Shown: positions 44,563 through 46,727 of the stretch, piece by piece
Layout: every line of letters starts with the position of its first letter
How positions within the stretch are numbered: the first letter of the stretch is position 1
Assembly (NCBI GenBank): GCA_024277855.1
Contig: JAJRUJ010000015.1
Coordinates: 1 to 46,727, forward strand
Source of the DNA: Candidatus Zixiibacteriota bacterium
GTDB taxonomy: Bacteria; Zixibacteria; MSB-5A5; WJJR01; JAJRUJ01
DNA: 46,727 nucleotides
Reading direction: 5' to 3'
Program-made: the position numbers and the translations under genes
Notes under the pieces: generated by a model
Seen by the model: the letters and a program-made list of their open reading frames with translations, nothing else
Told to the model about the DNA's origin: nothing
Databases searched by the model: none

Positions 44563-46245
44563 TTACAACCGCTTGGAGCGCAAGATTCCGATCACCAGCC
44601 AAATCCCTAACACCCCGGCAAAAAGAAAGCCGAGCAAGCCGACCAGCGGAATATCAAATACCTTCACCCCAACTTCGGCCCGCACCAGCAGCGATGAGCC
44701 GACGATCAACGCGGCAATAATCAAAGCAAACGAGAGGCGATTGGACGATCGATCGATTTCATTAATCAACGCCTCAAGGCCGCGATGTTCGAGCGGAACA
44801 ATCAAATCGCCGCGTCGAAGTTTCCGCACAATCCGACGGAGTTCAAAGGGGAGAACATTGATGATTTCGCGAATGTCGCCGATCCCGCGTGAAATACTTT
44901 TCGCCACCCGGCCCGGATCGAAACGCGCTTTGGTCAGTTGCTTGACATAAGGCGCGAGGGCCTCGACCATATCATAATCCGGGTCGAGCGCCCGGGCGAC
45001 TTCTTCATAGGTCACCAAGGTCTTGGCCAGCATCATGAAATCCGACGGCAGGCGGATTTTGTACTCACTGACGACGGTGAAAACATCGGTAATGATCGCC
45101 CGCATATTCACCCGACTAAGTGGTAACCGTCGGTACCGATAGAACAGGTCGGTCAGATCGGCTTCGAATGTCCGCAAATTGACCCGATCGTCGATCAGAT
45201 CCATATTGAGCAATTCGCGGCCAATGGTCACCGTATCGCCGGCAAACGCAGCAACCAGCAGGTTGCCAAGCTCATCGACCGCCCGTCCGGACAGCCGGCC
45301 GACCATGCCATAGTCGACCGCGGCGATTTTGCCCTCGGGGGTGATAAAGAGATTCCCCGGATGCGGGTCGGCATGGAAAAAACCATTCTCGAAAATTTGT
45401 TTAAAAACCGACTCCCCGCCTTTGCGGACGATGGCGGGCAAGTCGAAACCGGCTGCAAGCAGCCGGTCCCGCTCGGAGATTTTGATCCCGTCGATGAATT
45501 CGGCGGTCAGCACCTTGGCGCCGGAAAGATCGGCAAATAATTCAGGAACTTTGACCGACTGATCGTCGGCAAAATCCTCACCGAAAATTTCCAAATGACG
45601 CGCTTCAGAGCGGAAATCCAGCTCCCGCCTTGTCGTCTTTGCCAGTTCACTCACCAGCCCGACCGGATCGAATTGCTGCAGCTCGGGAACGTAACGATCG
45701 AGCAGACGGGCCAGGTCACGCAGAATATCCATGTCGGCGTCAATGATTGGCTTGATTCCCGGACGCTGGACTTTGACTGCGACTTTCCGGCCGTCTTTCG
45801 TTTTAGCACAGTGTACCTGCGCCAGCGAGGCGGAGGCAATTGGAATTGGATCGAAATCGTCATACAATTCTTCGATCGTTCCACCAAGTTCGCTTTCGAT
45901 TACCTCCCGGACCTGATCGAAGGCGAACGGCTCGACATTGTCCTGCAGTCTGGTCAATTCAACCAGCAGATTGTAAGGAATTAAAAACGGCCGGGTTGAA
46001 AGTACCTGTCCGAGCTTGACGAATGTCGGACCGAGTTCTTCCATCACCCGACGGATCCGGACCTCGACAGTGAGTTTCGCAACCGAATCCGTGGCCGGCT
46101 CGACGGGCTTGTGCCCCAGGTGCAAGCGGGAACGCAGATCTATTCGATCCAGGATATGGCCGAACCCGTACTTGACGAGCACCCCGACGATCTGCCGGTA
46201 GCGCTTAAGGTTACGAACGGTTTTGTCGACGCGGGGAATCACCAT
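44563..46245 (-). CDS. AarF/UbiB (ABC1/ADCK) family atypical kinase
   Basis: The start chosen is ATG 46243-46245 (MVIPRVDKTVRNLK), giving 560 residues; a GTG lies two codons earlier. Family motifs appear in order: FVKLGQVLSTRP (KxGQ), the Ala-rich loop IASASLAQVHCA, the lysine VAVKVQRPG, the catalytic FFHADPHPGN and the metal-binding AAVDYGMVGRLSG. Two C-terminal helices (LSFALIIAALIVGSSLLV; VGLLGFLFAGVLGIWLVIG) anchor it in the membrane. UbiB-type proteins support quinone or isoprenoid-lipid handling, perhaps as an ATPase. No quinone genes are adjacent. It is upstream of, and on the same strand as, the membrane pair, with a gap of about 170 bases. Confidence 0.94.
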   Translation of the reverse strand: MVIPRVDKTVRNLKRYRQIVGVLVKYGFGHILDRIDLRSRLHLGHKPVEPATDSVAKLTVEVRIRRVMEELGPTFVKLGQVLSTRPFLIPYNLLVELTRLQDNVEPFAFDQVREVIESELGGTIEELYDDFDPIPIASASLAQVHCAKTKDGRKVAVKVQRPGIKPIIDADMDILRDLARLLDRYVPELQQFDPVGLVSELAKTTRRELDFRSEARHLEIFGEDFADDQSVKVPELFADLSGAKVLTAEFIDGIKISERDRLLAAGFDLPAIVRKGGESVFKQIFENGFFHADPHPGNLFITPEGKIAAVDYGMVGRLSGRAVDELGNLLVAAFAGDTVTIGRELLNMDLIDDRVNLRTFEADLTDLFYRYRRLPLSRVNMRAIITDVFTVVSEYKIRLPSDFMMLAKTLVTYEEVARALDPDYDMVEALAPYVKQLTKARFDPGRVAKSISRGIGDIREIINVLPFELRRIVRKLRRGDLIVPLEHRGLEALINEIDRSSNRLSFALIIAALIVGSSLLVRAEVGVKVFDIPLVGLLGFLFAGVLGIWLVIGILRSKRL

Positions 46246-46421
46246 AATCACAACCGATTTGTGTCAAAAAGAAAGTCGTCATTCTGCCTCGGGGTGTAAA
46301 GTAAAAAGGCGGATAAACAGAAACCCCGTTTAACCGTATACTATTTCCGCCGCGATAAAGTGCCGATATAAAGGATGAATTCGCTTGATTTTTGCGGAGC
46401 GACCGATTAATTGGGGGGGTT

Positions 46422-46658
46422 ATGGCGAAGCCGACCAAAAAGACGCAGCCGACAGCCAAAGAGGCCGCGATCCTGCCTTTTGGCAGGAAAAATTATTTGG
46501 CCTTTATTATTGGCTTGGTGGTGATTGTGGCCGGATTTATTTTTCTGGCTTCGGGCGACACGGTATTCGCCCCGATCTTGCTGGTTGTCGGATATTGTGT
46601 GGTAATTCCGGTGGCTATCCTAATGGGAGGCAAAGAGGAGGACGGCGCCAGGACCTGA
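46422..46658 (+). CDS. DUF3098-family small membrane protein
   Basis: The start ATG at 46422 (MAKPTKKTQPTAKE) follows GGGGGGG; the product has 78 residues. A basic N-terminus leads to the family signature FGRKNYLAFIIGLVVIVAG, then FIFLASGD and a second helix (APILLVVGYCVVIPVAIL). This two-helix shape with the F-G-x-K/R-N-Y opening matches DUF3098, a family known mainly from Bacteroidetes and relatives. The role is unknown. In many of those genomes it lies near cell-division genes, but here only a tRNA is seen downstream before the window ends. Confidence 0.85.
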   Translation: MAKPTKKTQPTAKEAAILPFGRKNYLAFIIGLVVIVAGFIFLASGDTVFAPILLVVGYCVVIPVAILMGGKEEDGART

Positions 46659-46677
46659 CTCGGACCGATCCGATATC

Positions 46678-46727
46678 GGGCGGTTAGCTCAGTTGGTTTA
46701 GAGCGCCTGCCTTACAAGCAGGAGGTC
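46678..46727 (+). tRNA. tRNA-Val (anticodon TAC), 5' part
   Basis: The acceptor 5' strand GGGCGGT is followed by TA, a D arm (GCTC AGTTGGTTTA GAGC), an anticodon arm with stem CCTGC/GCAGG and loop CTTACAA, and AGGTC of the variable region. The window ends before the T arm. Anticodon TAC reads valine codons. Confidence 0.93.

Noticed and set aside
1-46727. CRISPR arrays, transposases, integrases or phage genes
   Set aside because: No regularly spaced repeats and no such protein families were seen in any frame.

Overview
The window looks like chromosomal DNA from an uncultured bacterium of the FCB group, most like candidate phylum Zixibacteria or a close relative. This is inferred from family content, not from a search. 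The pointers are large secreted proteins combining cohesin-like, Ig-like and dockerin modules with a Por/type IX (T9SS) sorting domain (NYPNPFNP ... GIYFYK, ending KKMVLxK), a DUF3098 protein, a FabL-type enoyl reductase and a fused gamma/alpha 2-oxoacid:ferredoxin oxidoreductase. Gram-negative traits are lipoproteins, an OmpA-like protein and peptidoglycan recycling genes. I see no mobile element, prophage or CRISPR array.

Layout. 1-10.9 kb, all on the minus strand: six secreted proteins. Most carry cohesin-like and dockerin modules and two carry the sorting domain. Intergenic leaders are long and hold repeated AGGAGGTG motifs. 11.2-13.6 kb (-): tdh-kbl threonine degradation operon. 13.6-14.5 kb: non-coding stretch with three related hairpin units. 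14.5-20.5 kb (+): dnaX-ybaB-recR, then secA. 20.6-23.1 kb (-): a lipoprotein and a bactofilin-like membrane protein, each followed by almost the same terminator hairpin. 23.3-30.2 kb (+): a diguanylate cyclase, then nagZ-anmK, a SpoIID-like lipoprotein and an OmpA/thrombospondin-repeat protein, mostly cell-wall and envelope genes. 30.4-34.8 kb (+): fabL-like gene, Rrf2 regulator with a large upstream dyad, and korAB. 34.9-37.8 kb (-): small membrane protein, CBS/CorC membrane protein and HtpX. 38.1 kb (+): a lone short flagellin. 39.0-46.2 kb (-): a cysteine-rich protein, two overlapping paralogous membrane proteins of unknown function, and an AarF/UbiB kinase. 46.4 kb to the end (+): a DUF3098 protein and the start of tRNA-Val.

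Three coding regions carry a single in-frame stop codon with the protein family continuing in the same frame on the far side: secA (TAA), the OmpA-like gene (TAG) and the first secreted protein (TAA). All three stop codons also end many genes here at normal family C-termini, so global reassignment of TAA or TAG is not supported. Sequence error, true nonsense mutation or local readthrough remain possible. The best candidates for undescribed biology are the tandem membrane proteins at 39.5-44.4 kb and the cohesin/dockerin/sorting-domain surface cluster.
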